The notes under the pieces are model-generated. The model made no database searches and was not told where the DNA came from. It was given only the letters and a program-made list of their open reading frames with translations. A program made the position numbers and the translations under genes. From an uncultured Prevotella sp. (lineage in GTDB: Bacteria > Bacteroidota > Bacteroidia > Bacteroidales > Bacteroidaceae): a stretch of 52,370 bases of DNA. Shown here piece after piece: positions 33,117-41,965 of the stretch. The stretch is from contig CAJOPE010000089.1 of assembly GCA_905236815.1 (NCBI GenBank), positions 1-52,370 of the forward strand, given 5' to 3'. How positions within the stretch are numbered: the stretch's first letter is position 1; the number at the start of each line of letters is the position of its first letter.

Positions 33117-34088
33117 TTATCTTTCTCTCTTAATGTCCACAGTTTTTATTGTAATATCTCCTCGATATGGTAACAATCCAGATTTAAATATTATCATTTG
33201 TCCTGTTGGATTTGTTATGTAGTTCGCAAAGCTCCAAGGAAGCAAGCGAGTTGGATCAACTACAATTGCGTATATAGTTCTTACGAATGGGTATCTTCCA
33301 TCCAGCAAATATGCTTGATATGGCTTCCAGCTATTCATAGGAGTAGCCTTATCCATAATGGAAATCGACATTACGTGAATATTCTTTTTAAATGTGGTGT
33401 TGGTTGAATCTCTGCGGTCGTTAAGCCAGTTTGATCCAATAATACCAATTGCATTTGGTGTCTTGTCAACATAGTTTACAACCTCCTTACTAGTTTTTGC
33501 AGTAAAGATGTTAGGACTATTAATCTGCTTTCCTTTCAGTATTGAATCTACAATAAAGTTAGTAGTTGCAGATCTGACATTATCCAATATGACTTCAATC
33601 TTTCCCCTTTTCGAACCAGGTATTATCTGGCTCCAATCCTTAACTTCACCTGTCATAATTCTCTTGAAATCCTTAACGGTGATGCAAGTATCATTATTAC
33701 TCTTGTTTACAATAAGAGATACGCCATCGTAACCAATTGGGAAAACTGATGGTACGATGTTATGCGACTTGATATAAGCGATTTCGCTAGGTTTTAATCC
33801 TCTTGATGTAATAAGAAGATAGGTTTTGAAATCCTTAATCATCTGAAGACCAGTTACCTCATCAGTATATTTTGGCTTTAGATGCGCATTAGGATATTCA
33901 AACTCAAACTGTTGTCTAATCTCTTCGATAATCGGACTAAAACTTTCGTCAGAGACGAACTGAATCGTCCCTGACGTTGGTGTATCTGTTCGATTGCTCT
34001 TATTCTTGTTTCCACCACATGATGAAACCAAGAGCAGGGCAATCGAAAGTGTTAATCCTACTAATATGTAAGATGCGTTTTTTTTCAT
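33117..34088 (-). CDS. PstS-like substrate-binding lipoprotein
   Basis: The 323-residue protein has a lipoprotein signal (LTLSIALLLVSSC) and a periplasmic binding-protein fold like PstS: GTIQFVSDESFSPIIEEI, a hinge region, FPIGYDGVSLIVNKSN, FKRIMTGEVKDWSQIIPGS and ATTNFIVDSILKG. True PstS proteins bind phosphate through conserved Ser, Arg and Asp positions; these are only partly matched here, so its ligand is uncertain. No PstABC transporter genes are adjacent. It follows tonB by 5 bases. Confidence 0.85.
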   Translation of the reverse strand: MKKNASYILVGLTLSIALLLVSSCGGNKNKSNRTDTPTSGTIQFVSDESFSPIIEEIRQQFEFEYPNAHLKPKYTDEVTGLQMIKDFKTYLLITSRGLKPSEIAYIKSHNIVPSVFPIGYDGVSLIVNKSNNDTCITVKDFKRIMTGEVKDWSQIIPGSKRGKIEVILDNVRSATTNFIVDSILKGKQINSPNIFTAKTSKEVVNYVDKTPNAIGIIGSNWLNDRRDSTNTTFKKNIHVMSISIMDKATPMNSWKPYQAYLLDGRYPFVRTIYAIVVDPTRLLPWSFANYITNPTGQMIIFKSGLLPYRGDITIKTVDIKRER

Positions 34089-34093
34089 AAAGT

Positions 34094-34942
34094 TTACTGT
34101 AATCTGAATGCAACAGGAACATTATACTTTACACGTACGGCAGAACCATTCTGTTTACCAGGGTTCCAGTTAGGCATGTTACGTACAACTCGCTGTGCCT
34201 CTTTGTCAAGTGAAGGGTCAACAGAACGAACAACGCGTACATCAGTGATAGAACCATCACGCTCTACAACGAATGATACAACGACACGTCCCTGAATACC
34301 GTTCTCCTGAGCTACAACAGGATACTTAATGTTTTTAGACAGGTAAGACATCAAAGCGCCATTTCCACCAGGGAAAGAAGGCATAACCTCAACGACGTCG
34401 AAGACTTTGTTAGATACCTCAGGCTTTGGTGCTGGTGGAGGAGGAGCTGCAGCTGCAATCTCTTCACGTGCTGCAACAACACTACGGTCAGCAACACCTT
34501 CCTTGTTCTCTGCACCAACTGCTACGTGAGCATCGAGCATATCCATCTGTTTTACCTGGTTCTCTTCTTTTACAAGCTCATCTTTCTTGATGACAGGAGC
34601 AGTAAATTTCTGAGTAGCACGAGTCTCAGGAACCTCCTTCTTAGGCTGTTCCTTAGGTTTCTCGATCTTCTTTTCTTTCTTCTGTTCCTTCTCTGCAGCC
34701 TTCTGAGCCTGAGCAAGCTGCATAGCTTCCATATAAGCTTGCTGCTGCTCCATCTCTTTCTGCTTAATAACTTTCCATGCAAGGAAGCCGCCTACGAGTG
34801 CTGCAGTGATAACCAAGATCAAGAGGGCTTTGATGTTTCGGCCGGAAGTACCCTTACGAAGCTCATAAGCTCCGTACTCCTTGTTCTTGTCGGCGAACAC
34901 CATATCGACCCATTTAGGATCGTAAAGATCTATTTTTGCCAT
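34094..34942 (-). CDS. tonB: TonB energy transducer
   Basis: TonB carries inner-membrane proton-motive energy to outer-membrane receptors. The 282-residue protein has a short cytoplasmic start typical of Bacteroidetes (DPKWVDMVFADKNKEYGAYELR), one membrane anchor (ALLILVITAALVGGFLAW, about 38-57), a Lys/Glu/Gln coil, a Pro-rich stretch (APPPPAPKPE) and the C-terminal TonB domain (MPSFPGGNGALMSYLSKNI, GIQGRVVVSFVVERDGSIT, NWNPGKQNGSAVRV). Its place after exbB and two exbD genes fits this role. Confidence 0.95.
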   Translation of the reverse strand: MAKIDLYDPKWVDMVFADKNKEYGAYELRKGTSGRNIKALLILVITAALVGGFLAWKVIKQKEMEQQQAYMEAMQLAQAQKAAEKEQKKEKKIEKPKEQPKKEVPETRATQKFTAPVIKKDELVKEENQVKQMDMLDAHVAVGAENKEGVADRSVVAAREEIAAAAPPPPAPKPEVSNKVFDVVEVMPSFPGGNGALMSYLSKNIKYPVVAQENGIQGRVVVSFVVERDGSITDVRVVRSVDPSLDKEAQRVVRNMPNWNPGKQNGSAVRVKYNVPVAFRLQ

Positions 34943-34973
34943 TTCTTTTTTCTTGTTTTAAGTTAGTACATCA

Positions 34974-35630
34974 TTAAATCTTAACACCTTTAGACTTAAG
35001 AAGCTTAACGTCGTCAGGAGTAATCTTATCGATGACATACGTACCAATACTCAATATCTGCATTTCATCGAGAGCGTCTACTACATTCTTGTAGGAAGCG
35101 TCATCACAAGGCTTGATAACGATAGTCAAAGTAGGAATCTTCTCACCTGTAGGAAGCTGACCACCTTTGATTGCCTGAAGCTTTTTCTGATAAACAGGTT
35201 CTGGCATCATCTTAGGATCCTTAGCTCTTTCCTGGTTCAAAGACTTTACTGCAAGCTCAATACGCTTAACTGGCTTAACACCAGTTTCAGTAGCATGATT
35301 TCTCAATACTTCGCGAATACCGGTTGCCTCGTTACCCCATGTTGCTGATTTAATCCAGTTAGGGTCATCGTACTTTGGCACACCTTCGCCGTAGTAAAGC
35401 TTGTCATCTGCGGCTACATAAAGTGTAATAGTCTCAGATGCCTTTGCCTCATTCTTCTTTTCTTCATCAACGTTTTCATCATTACTTGGCATGGTCAACT
35501 CCATGGTCTGAGGTTTACTCAGAGAAGTACAGAGCATGAAGAACGTGATAAGAAGCATGAGCATATCCACCATAGGTGTGAAGTCTACGCGGACAGCTAC
35601 TTTCTTTTGTTTGCTTTCTTTCTTAGCCAT
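34974..35630 (-). CDS. exbD: ExbD/TolR family protein (second copy)
   Basis: ExbD forms the proton-conducting dimer inside the ExbB pentamer. This 218-residue copy has the N-terminal helix with the essential Asp in VDFTPMVDMLMLLITFFML and a periplasmic domain. It is longer than E. coli ExbD (141) and has an inserted segment near residues 75-130. Its ATG overlaps the stop of the first exbD by one base. A second, different exbD next to the first is usual in Bacteroidetes. Confidence 0.92.
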   Translation of the reverse strand: MAKKESKQKKVAVRVDFTPMVDMLMLLITFFMLCTSLSKPQTMELTMPSNDENVDEEKKNEAKASETITLYVAADDKLYYGEGVPKYDDPNWIKSATWGNEATGIREVLRNHATETGVKPVKRIELAVKSLNQERAKDPKMMPEPVYQKKLQAIKGGQLPTGEKIPTLTIVIKPCDDASYKNVVDALDEMQILSIGTYVIDKITPDDVKLLKSKGVKI

Positions 35631-36271
35631 TATTCACCCTCCTTCTTTAACTGTGTGATCATGTAGTAATGACTTTCGTCCATATCCTGCAGCTCATTCA
35701 TGACCATTTTAACGGTCTTGTATGGAGTAGTAGCATCAGCTTTCAACGCAATCTTGATATCAGAGTTAACGTTACGTGCTGCGTCTACCCACTGCTGGAA
35801 TTCACTCATACCGCCGTTGATACTATCCAAAGGAATACCCTTTGTGCTAAGTGTCTTCTGGCGACCCTGAGTGTTCATGCTCAAGTATCCACTGAGTTCC
35901 TTCATAGGAACACCAAATGTAGACTCAGCAGTGAAGGTCTTCTTCTGTGGCTCGCTAAGTGTTACACCGAACTGGCTAGTCATAGCATCGAGTGTACCGC
36001 TCAAGTCATCAGACTTATCAATACTCATAAATACCTGGCCCTCACCTGTAGGTTTTCCTAAGGCGTCCTTTTCAGGACTAACCAGGATTGTTAAAACGCC
36101 GTTCTCAGGCACCTTGATTTCAGAGATAGATCCTGGAGTATTTACCTTTACTGGCTCATTCTTAACGAATGTAGAAGTCAGCATAAAGAAGGTAAGCAGC
36201 AGGGTCATAACGTCTGACATAGGCGTCATATCGATCCAAACGTCATTCTTCTTAATTTTTACTTTACCCAT
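35630..36271 (-). CDS. exbD: ExbD/TolR family protein (first copy)
   Basis: This 213-residue protein has the transmembrane segment with the proton-carrying Asp (WIDMTPMSDVMTLLLTFFML) and a periplasmic domain of about 160 residues (VPENGVLTILVSPEKDA, SDIKIALKADATTPYKTVK). It differs clearly from the next copy, so the motor may use a heterodimer. It starts 30 bases after exbB. Confidence 0.92.
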   Translation of the reverse strand: MGKVKIKKNDVWIDMTPMSDVMTLLLTFFMLTSTFVKNEPVKVNTPGSISEIKVPENGVLTILVSPEKDALGKPTGEGQVFMSIDKSDDLSGTLDAMTSQFGVTLSEPQKKTFTAESTFGVPMKELSGYLSMNTQGRQKTLSTKGIPLDSINGGMSEFQQWVDAARNVNSDIKIALKADATTPYKTVKMVMNELQDMDESHYYMITQLKKEGE

Positions 36272-36301
36272 AGCGATAAAATTTTAAAGGGTTAGCAAAA
36301 A

Positions 36302-37141
36302 TTAAGCCTCTTCTGTATGGTTAGCTTCGTATGTCTGAGCAATTGAGTAACCTACCTCGTCGAGAGCGTATGTAAGCTTATCGACCTTGTTTGTATAGTA
36401 GTTGTAAGAAACTACAGCACACCATGATGTTGCGATACCGAATGCAGTATTGATCAAGGCCTCAGAAATACCCTGAGAAAGTGCAGCAGAGTCAGCACCA
36501 CCACCAGCAGACAAAGCAGAGAATGAACGGATCATACCGGTTACAGTACCGAGAAGACCAGTAAGAGTACCCAATGTTACGATAGAAGAAATGATTGGGA
36601 GGTTCATTGTAAGAGTAGGCATCTCCAACTGAGTTGCTTCCTCGTGAGCCTGCTGAATCTTAGCTACCTTCTGAGACTTCTTAAGAGCTGCATTAGCACC
36701 AGACTCCATGTCTCTGTAAGCTGTAAGAGAAGCGTTAACAACGTTTGCTACAGAACCCTTCTGCTTGTCGCAAAGCTGCTGAGCCTTAGCGAAATCATTA
36801 GCGTTAAGAGCAGCCTTGATGTTAGCTACGAACTTAGGAAGAGAACCCTTACCGAAAGCTGTGCTAAGAGCCAACCAACGCTCGATAGACATAGCCAATA
36901 CAGTGAGCAACAATGTGTGGATAACAGGAACGACTACACCACCCTTGAAGATAGTACCCCAAACGTCTGCTGGATGACCGTTCTCAACATCACCACCCTG
37001 GAAGTGCATAGAGTTACCGAACCATGTGTAGAACAATGTGAAAGCGATTACAGCACATACTACGATGATCCAGAATGCGCCTCTTACTCCTTGAAAGCCC
37101 TCAGATTTCTTCTTAGGGGCTGCTTGTTTGTTAGTTGCCAT
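36302..37141 (-). CDS. exbB: ExbB/TolQ/MotA proton-channel protein
   Basis: First gene of the operon. The 279-residue protein has an N-terminal membrane segment (FWIIVVCAVIAFTLFYTWF), a second near residues 67-90 and the two channel helices in the last third (MNLPIISSIVTLGTLTGLLGTVTGM and ALINTAFGIATSWCAVVSY), which carry the conserved Gly and Thr residues of ExbB. It builds the pentameric stator for the two ExbD proteins and TonB. A -7 box lies at 37282-37289, giving a leader of about 135 bases. Confidence 0.94.
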   Translation of the reverse strand: MATNKQAAPKKKSEGFQGVRGAFWIIVVCAVIAFTLFYTWFGNSMHFQGGDVENGHPADVWGTIFKGGVVVPVIHTLLLTVLAMSIERWLALSTAFGKGSLPKFVANIKAALNANDFAKAQQLCDKQKGSVANVVNASLTAYRDMESGANAALKKSQKVAKIQQAHEEATQLEMPTLTMNLPIISSIVTLGTLTGLLGTVTGMIRSFSALSAGGGADSAALSQGISEALINTAFGIATSWCAVVSYNYYTNKVDKLTYALDEVGYSIAQTYEANHTEEA

Positions 37142-37281
37142 AATTTTAATTTTTAATTTTTAGTTATGAATAAATTTATGTTATTATTCTTGTTATAAAA
37201 TTTCTCTTTATATAAGATTTAACGCCAATAGTATTTAATTATTGTGCTCGTACAAAAAGGCACTTTGCCTAATTCGTTTGG

Positions 37282-37289
37282 CAAAGATA
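37282..37289 (-). promoter_or_regulatory. -7 element (TATCTTTG) of the exbB-tonB operon
   Basis: Consensus -7 box on the minus strand about 140 bases before exbB. A TTG with a 24-base spacer lies upstream, longer than ideal. A small GGCA-AAG-TGCC hairpin with a T run sits near the start of the leader (37254-37270). Confidence 0.6.
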
Positions 37290-37330
37290 GCAATTTAAAG
37301 GTAACTTCTATAACAATTAAGAAGTTTTAA

Positions 37331-37364
37331 CGGGATATAAGACCAAAAAAATGGTTATATCCCG
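37331..37364 (-). terminator. probable terminator after the aminotransferase gene
   Basis: CGGGATATAA / TTATATCCCG stem with a loop containing CC/GG pairing and seven A (T on the minus strand). The T tract beyond it is weak (TTAAAACTT), so confidence is moderate. Confidence 0.6.
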
Positions 37365-37405
37365 TCAAAATATGTTTTAAAACTATTATTGTTGTTACAG
37401 CTAGC

Positions 37406-38599
37406 TTATTTAAGCTTGCTTACAACCTCTTTGATGCGTCGTAATGCTTCCACGATGTTCTCATCGCTTGTGGCATAACTCATGCGGAAACAGTCTGGAT
37501 CGCCAAATGCATCACCGCCTACTGTTGCCACATGTCCAACTTCCAATAAATAAAGTGCGAAGTCGGTTGAATTGTTGATGGTTCTTTCTCCATCGCTTTT
37601 TCCGAAGAAGTTTGAGATTTTTGGGAAAAGATAGAAAGCGCCTTGTGGTACGTTTACTTCAAAGCCTGGAATCTCTTTTGCAAGTTTTACTATAAGGTTG
37701 CGACGGCGTTCAAATGCTTGACGCATATCTTCTACACACTGTTGTGAGCCATTGTATGCTGCTACAGCTGCCATCTGGCTAACTGAGCTTGTTCCGCTAG
37801 TGTATTGACCTTGTAGTTTGTTGATTCCTTTTACAATCCATTCTGGTGCTGCTACCCATCCAAGACGCCAGCCTGTCATAGCGTAGGCTTTTGATACACC
37901 ATTACAGATAACAACACGTTCTTTCATGCCTGGGTAAGAGGCAATACTTGCTGAATATCCTACATAATTAATATGTTCGTAGATTTCATCTGAAAGGACA
38001 AAGAGGTTTTCGTGTTTAAGAATAACCTTTGCAAGTTCGTTTAGTTCTTCCTGACTGTAAACGCTACCAGTTGGGTTGCTTGGACTGCAAAGTACCAACA
38101 TTTTGGTCTTTGGAGTGATTGCTTCTTCCAATTGCTCTGGAGTGATCTTGAATTCTTGTTCGAAGCCTGCACGGATGATAACAGGTTCTCCTCCTGCAAG
38201 TTTTACCATCTGTGGGTAGCTTACCCAATATGGGGCAGGGATGATCACTTCATCACCCTCATCGATCAATGCCATGATAGTGTTGCAGACACCTTGCTTT
38301 CCACCAGTACCTACGATGATTTCCTTGGTAGAATAATCGAGATTGTTTTCTTTCTTGAGCTTTGTAGAGATAGCTTCTTTCAAGGCTGGATAGCCTGGAA
38401 CAGGTGAATACTTTGAAAAGTTGTCATCTATAGCCTTCTTTCCAGCTTCTTTAATGTGATCAGGAGTCATAAAGTCAGGCTCGCCGACGCTCATATTGAT
38501 CACATCGATGCCTTGAGCCTTCATCTCACTACTTTTCTGTGACATAGCCAGTGTTGCTGACGGTGCCAATCTGTTTAAACGATTCGATAATTCTGCCAT
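37406..38599 (-). CDS. aspC: PLP-dependent aspartate aminotransferase (class I/II, AspB type)
   Basis: Transfers the amino group between aspartate and 2-oxoglutarate; 397 residues from the ATG at 38599. Fold-type I features are visible: MSVGEPDFMTPDHIKEA at the substrate arm, GTGGKQGVCNTIMAL, CSPSNPTGSVYS with the conserved Asn, LSDEIYEHINY and the PLP Lys in NGVSKAYAMTGWRLGW, then RMSYATSDENI at the carboxylate-binding Arg. A TTG 6 bases earlier is not used as start. It may also accept prephenate or aromatic substrates like other AspB-type enzymes. Confidence 0.93.
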   Translation of the reverse strand: MAELSNRLNRLAPSATLAMSQKSSEMKAQGIDVINMSVGEPDFMTPDHIKEAGKKAIDDNFSKYSPVPGYPALKEAISTKLKKENNLDYSTKEIIVGTGGKQGVCNTIMALIDEGDEVIIPAPYWVSYPQMVKLAGGEPVIIRAGFEQEFKITPEQLEEAITPKTKMLVLCSPSNPTGSVYSQEELNELAKVILKHENLFVLSDEIYEHINYVGYSASIASYPGMKERVVICNGVSKAYAMTGWRLGWVAAPEWIVKGINKLQGQYTSGTSSVSQMAAVAAYNGSQQCVEDMRQAFERRRNLIVKLAKEIPGFEVNVPQGAFYLFPKISNFFGKSDGERTINNSTDFALYLLEVGHVATVGGDAFGDPDCFRMSYATSDENIVEALRRIKEVVSKLK

Positions 38600-38626
38600 A
38601 TTCAATTCTACTGATTGTTTGATGGG

Positions 38627-38634
38627 GCAAAATT
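38627..38634 (-). promoter_or_regulatory. -7 element (TAATTTTG) of the aminotransferase gene
   Basis: Matches TAnnTTTG on the minus strand, 27 bases before the ATG at 38599. Confidence 0.6.
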
Positions 38635-38654
38635 AAACAAATTATTCGTTTTGG

Positions 38655-38703
38655 CGAAAAAATAATGTCATTATTTCACTTTTTGCGTGAAAATAATGAC
38701 ATT
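38655..38703 (-). terminator. long-stem terminator after ribBA
   Basis: AATGTCATTATTTCAC (38664-38679) is inverted at 38687-38703 with one extra base; on the minus strand ATTATTTTTTCG follows. Confidence 0.8.
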
Positions 38704-38743
38704 TATCTATTTGTTTACCACAAAAATGGTGTTTTCTGTCTTT

Positions 38744-39958
38744 TTAGTCTACAAGATGTAACAAATGACCCATCCTGTCTCGTTTGGTGGCAAGATATTT
38801 CTTGTCGTACTTGTTTGGCGATACTTCAATAGCTACATTCTCTACAATTTCTAGTCCATAGGCTTCTAGTCCAACTCGTTTTGTAGGATTGTTTGTCATA
38901 AGGCGCATCTTGTGAACACCGAGATGGCGTAGCATTTGTGCTCCACATCCATAATCACGCTCATCAGGCTTGAAACCGAGATGAACATTAGCGTCAACTG
39001 TGTCCATACCTTGTTCCTGAAGCTTATAAGCTGCTATTTTGTTCATGAGACCGATACCTCTACCTTCCTGCTGCATGTAAATGACAACACCTTTTCCTTC
39101 CTTTTCAATCATGCGCATGGCTTCGTGCAGCTGTTCGCCGCAATCGCAACGCATACTTCCAAGAATGTCTCCAGTAGCGCATGAAGAATGAACTCTTACG
39201 AGGATAGGCTCGTCTTCCTTCCATGTACCCTTGATGAGTGCCATATGCTCAAGGCCATTACTTGTCTGGCGGAAGGGAATCAGATGGAAGTGTCCGTATG
39301 CAGAAGGCAAATCAACTTCGTCACCAACCACGATACTGGATTCACGCTTTAAACGGTAAGCAATAATATCCTTGATGGAAATAATCTTCATATCCCATTC
39401 CTTAGCTCTTTCCATAAGTTCTGGAAGACGGGCCATTGAGCCGTCTTCACTCATGATTTCCATAAGTGCTCCAGCAGGGTAAAGACCTGAAAGTTTACAG
39501 AGGTCAACTGCTGCCTCAGTATGTCCACTTCTGCGAAGCACACCATTTTCCTGTGCATAGAGTGGGTTGATGTGACCTGGACGGCCAAATGTTTGTGGAG
39601 TAGATGTAGGGTCGGCCAGCGCCTTGATTGTTTCTGCTCTGTCGTGTGCAGAAACACCTGTAGTGCATCCCTCGAGTTTATCAACAGTTACCGTAAATGG
39701 AGTTCCCAAAACGGAAGTATTGTCAGCTACCTGGTGAGGCAAGTCAAGTTCGTCTGCGCGGCTAATTGTGATTGGAGCACAAAGTACACCACGAGCGTGC
39801 TTGAGCATGAAATTCACCTTTTCAGGAGTAATTTTCTCTGCAGCGATGATGAGGTCGCCTTCGTTTTCGCGGTCCTCGTCGTCTACAACGATAACAAATT
39901 TACCCTCCTTGAAATCCTGTAATGCATCTTCGATGTTACTGAGTTTGAAATCTCCCAT
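38744..39958 (-). CDS. ribBA: bifunctional 3,4-dihydroxy-2-butanone-4-phosphate synthase / GTP cyclohydrolase II
   Basis: Two entry enzymes of riboflavin synthesis in one 404-residue chain. RibB (about 1-200) has [20 protein letters not shown] with the acidic metal site, [12 protein letters not shown] motif and [12 protein letters not shown]. RibA (about 205-404) has [15 protein letters not shown] with the first zinc Cys and MRCDCGEQL with the other two, then [15 protein letters not shown] and the catalytic Tyr/Arg region LMTNNPTKR. Both halves look intact. It lies 24 bases after the LptF/G permease gene and is probably co-transcribed with it. Confidence 0.96.
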   Translation of the reverse strand: MGDFKLSNIEDALQDFKEGKFVIVVDDEDRENEGDLIIAAEKITPEKVNFMLKHARGVLCAPITISRADELDLPHQVADNTSVLGTPFTVTVDKLEGCTTGVSAHDRAETIKALADPTSTPQTFGRPGHINPLYAQENGVLRRSGHTEAAVDLCKLSGLYPAGALMEIMSEDGSMARLPELMERAKEWDMKIISIKDIIAYRLKRESSIVVGDEVDLPSAYGHFHLIPFRQTSNGLEHMALIKGTWKEDEPILVRVHSSCATGDILGSMRCDCGEQLHEAMRMIEKEGKGVVIYMQQEGRGIGLMNKIAAYKLQEQGMDTVDANVHLGFKPDERDYGCGAQMLRHLGVHKMRLMTNNPTKRVGLEAYGLEIVENVAIEVSPNKYDKKYLATKRDRMGHLLHLVD

Positions 39959-39982
39959 AATCCTTATACCTTTCTTGTTAAG

Positions 39983-41878
39983 TTACATTTCTTTTATTCT
40001 GTCAATGATATTACCATTTGCTGTGGTAATGATGTGCAAATCGTGATGAAGTCTCAAGCGGAATCTCCACATTCTAAAGTAGAGGAAAAGTCCAATAGGT
40101 AGAATTACAGCCGCAATGATATTCATCCATTTGCGTTCGAACGGACGTGTGTGTGCCTTTACGGCAATGACAGGATAATGATTTAGTTCTGCCATGATAA
40201 TTTTATCTCGTGTGTTCGATAAATTCTCAATGATTCCTTCAAGTTCCTCGTTGATTTCCTCAATACGGTGGTCTGGTTGATACTTGAAGAATACATCTAT
40301 ATAATTAGGAGCGTGGCGAAGGTTATGCTCCTGATTGTAGGTTGTTATTGATTCATTGATTCTATTCAGTCCTTCTGCGTCTTTCTGATAGGTTGGAGTT
40401 TCAATGATAACTTCCTTACTGGTAATATGGCGTTTAATGCGAAGGCCCAACAGTTTCATAAAGAAATTGCGGTAGATATCCATATTGAATACCATTGAAT
40501 CGTTGCTGGCTTTATATGTAACGAAAGCTGCCAGTGGTATCAGAACAGCCGAAGACAAAGACTTACCAAACCAAATAGCCCATGTTCCCTGTCGTGCCAT
40601 TCGATATCCCGAGTTGTCCAGGATATAGTAGATGATGAATACCAGTACAGAGATGATAACAGGTAAACCTAGACCTCCTTTTCGGATGATTGCACCTAAT
40701 GGGGCACCGATAAAGAAGAATATCATGCAGGATAGCGCCAAAGTGAACTTGTTGATAGCTTCAATCTTATGCTCTCTTAAAGTTCTGTCGCCGTCTTTTG
40801 TGATCATAGTGCGGAAATCGAGATCGGCTGATTCGCTTTGAACTTTTCCAAGTGCAGTACTTAGTGCCATTTGTTTCTGATCGTTTGCAAGTTTGGCAAA
40901 AACTGTGTCAATATTAAATGTCTTTGCCATTGCTTCTTTCACAGCTTCAAGTGAATCTTTCTTTCCTGTAGAAGGTATGTTATAATATAGACTGTTTAGT
41001 TCCTTATAATATACTCTTCCCAAACTGTCGTAGGTGTGATTAAGCGAATCAATATCCTTGCTGATAGCAGAAAGACCTTTCGCTCTTGCGTTGTTGGATA
41101 GAGAAGAAGCATCTGTAAGATTGAAGTCGGCATCGAAATCCAGAACCAGTTTCTTGAAACCAAAGGTCTGTCGAAGATATGGAACTGAGGCAGTATTGCC
41201 AAATTGTGATGCATCCATATTGTGGAACCATTCACCGCTCCATAGGCTAAGTACTAAGTGCTTCTTCTCGGCTGTTGACTGCAGCATACCAGAGTCGGCA
41301 AGAATGATTTCGGCATCTTCATAGCTATTGGTCATTCGGTAGATCATAATGCCATAAAGTTTACCTGTTTCCATATCTTTTTTCTGGACATAGAAGTTGC
41401 AGTTAGGTATTCCATCATAGAAAATACCCTCAGGGATTTCCAATTCTGGACTTTTCTGCTTCATAGAGATAAGCAGTTGGGCCATTTTCATGTTGGCCTT
41501 TGGTCCCACATTGTTCTGCAAGAAGAAAGAACTGATAGTGATGAAGATAGAGATGGCGATGAGGGAGCGGAACGACTGCATAAGAGAGATTCCTGCAGCT
41601 TTAATCGCAGTAAGTTCAGAACTTTCACCCAGGTTACCGAATGTGATGAGGGTTGAAAGAAGTATGGCAAGCGGCAATGCCTGGGGTACCAACATGATGC
41701 CCATATACCAGAAAAATTGGGCCATAACTTCCATTGACAAACCCTTTCCGATGAGCTCGTCAATATATCTCCAAAGGAACTGCATCATCAGCACAAACTG
41801 GCAGATAAAGAAGGTTCCTATAAAGAGTACGCCAAATTGCTTGGCAATAAAAATATCTAGTTTCTTGATTCGAATCAT
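39983..41878 (-). CDS. LptF/LptG (YjgP/YjgQ) family lipopolysaccharide permease
   Basis: LptF and LptG are the membrane subunits that extract LPS for export to the outer membrane. The 631-residue protein has the family start (KKLDIFIAKQFGVLFIGTFF), three N-terminal helices (MGIMLVPQALPLAILLSTLI), a large periplasmic jellyroll region, then helices near 360-450 (SCMIFFFIGAPLGAIIRKGGLGLPV). It is much longer than E. coli LptF/G (~360): after about residue 450 there is an added cytoplasmic stretch of about 130 residues and a last helix (IIAAVILPIGLFLYF). Long forms are usual in Bacteroidetes. The ATG at 41878 is preferred to a TTG at 41893. Confidence 0.9.
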   Translation of the reverse strand: MIRIKKLDIFIAKQFGVLFIGTFFICQFVLMMQFLWRYIDELIGKGLSMEVMAQFFWYMGIMLVPQALPLAILLSTLITFGNLGESSELTAIKAAGISLMQSFRSLIAISIFITISSFFLQNNVGPKANMKMAQLLISMKQKSPELEIPEGIFYDGIPNCNFYVQKKDMETGKLYGIMIYRMTNSYEDAEIILADSGMLQSTAEKKHLVLSLWSGEWFHNMDASQFGNTASVPYLRQTFGFKKLVLDFDADFNLTDASSLSNNARAKGLSAISKDIDSLNHTYDSLGRVYYKELNSLYYNIPSTGKKDSLEAVKEAMAKTFNIDTVFAKLANDQKQMALSTALGKVQSESADLDFRTMITKDGDRTLREHKIEAINKFTLALSCMIFFFIGAPLGAIIRKGGLGLPVIISVLVFIIYYILDNSGYRMARQGTWAIWFGKSLSSAVLIPLAAFVTYKASNDSMVFNMDIYRNFFMKLLGLRIKRHITSKEVIIETPTYQKDAEGLNRINESITTYNQEHNLRHAPNYIDVFFKYQPDHRIEEINEELEGIIENLSNTRDKIIMAELNHYPVIAVKAHTRPFERKWMNIIAAVILPIGLFLYFRMWRFRLRLHHDLHIITTANGNIIDRIKEM

Positions 41879-41884
41879 TGAAAT

Positions 41885-41919
41885 CCTTTGCAAATTGGTA
41901 AAATACCAGTTTGCAAAGG
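41885..41919. promoter_or_regulatory. 35-bp inverted repeat overlapping the LptF/G promoter
   Basis: CCTTTGCAAATTGGTA (41885-41900) is inverted with one mismatch at 41904-41919 with a 3-base centre. It overlaps the -7 box and the expected transcription start, so most of it cannot form in the gene's own RNA; an operator-like DNA site, or a terminator of the upstream haem operon without a T run, are possible readings. Confidence 0.6.
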
Positions 41920-41921
41920 TA
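41914..41921 (-). promoter_or_regulatory. -7 element (TACCTTTG) of the LptF/G-ribBA transcript
   Basis: Consensus -7 box on the minus strand 36 bases before the ATG. Its extension TACCTTTGCAAAC is identical to the hemN promoter's. Confidence 0.65.
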
Positions 41922-41965
41922 ATATAAAAATATCAGAAACGCCTTGATTTACGATTTTTTATCAT

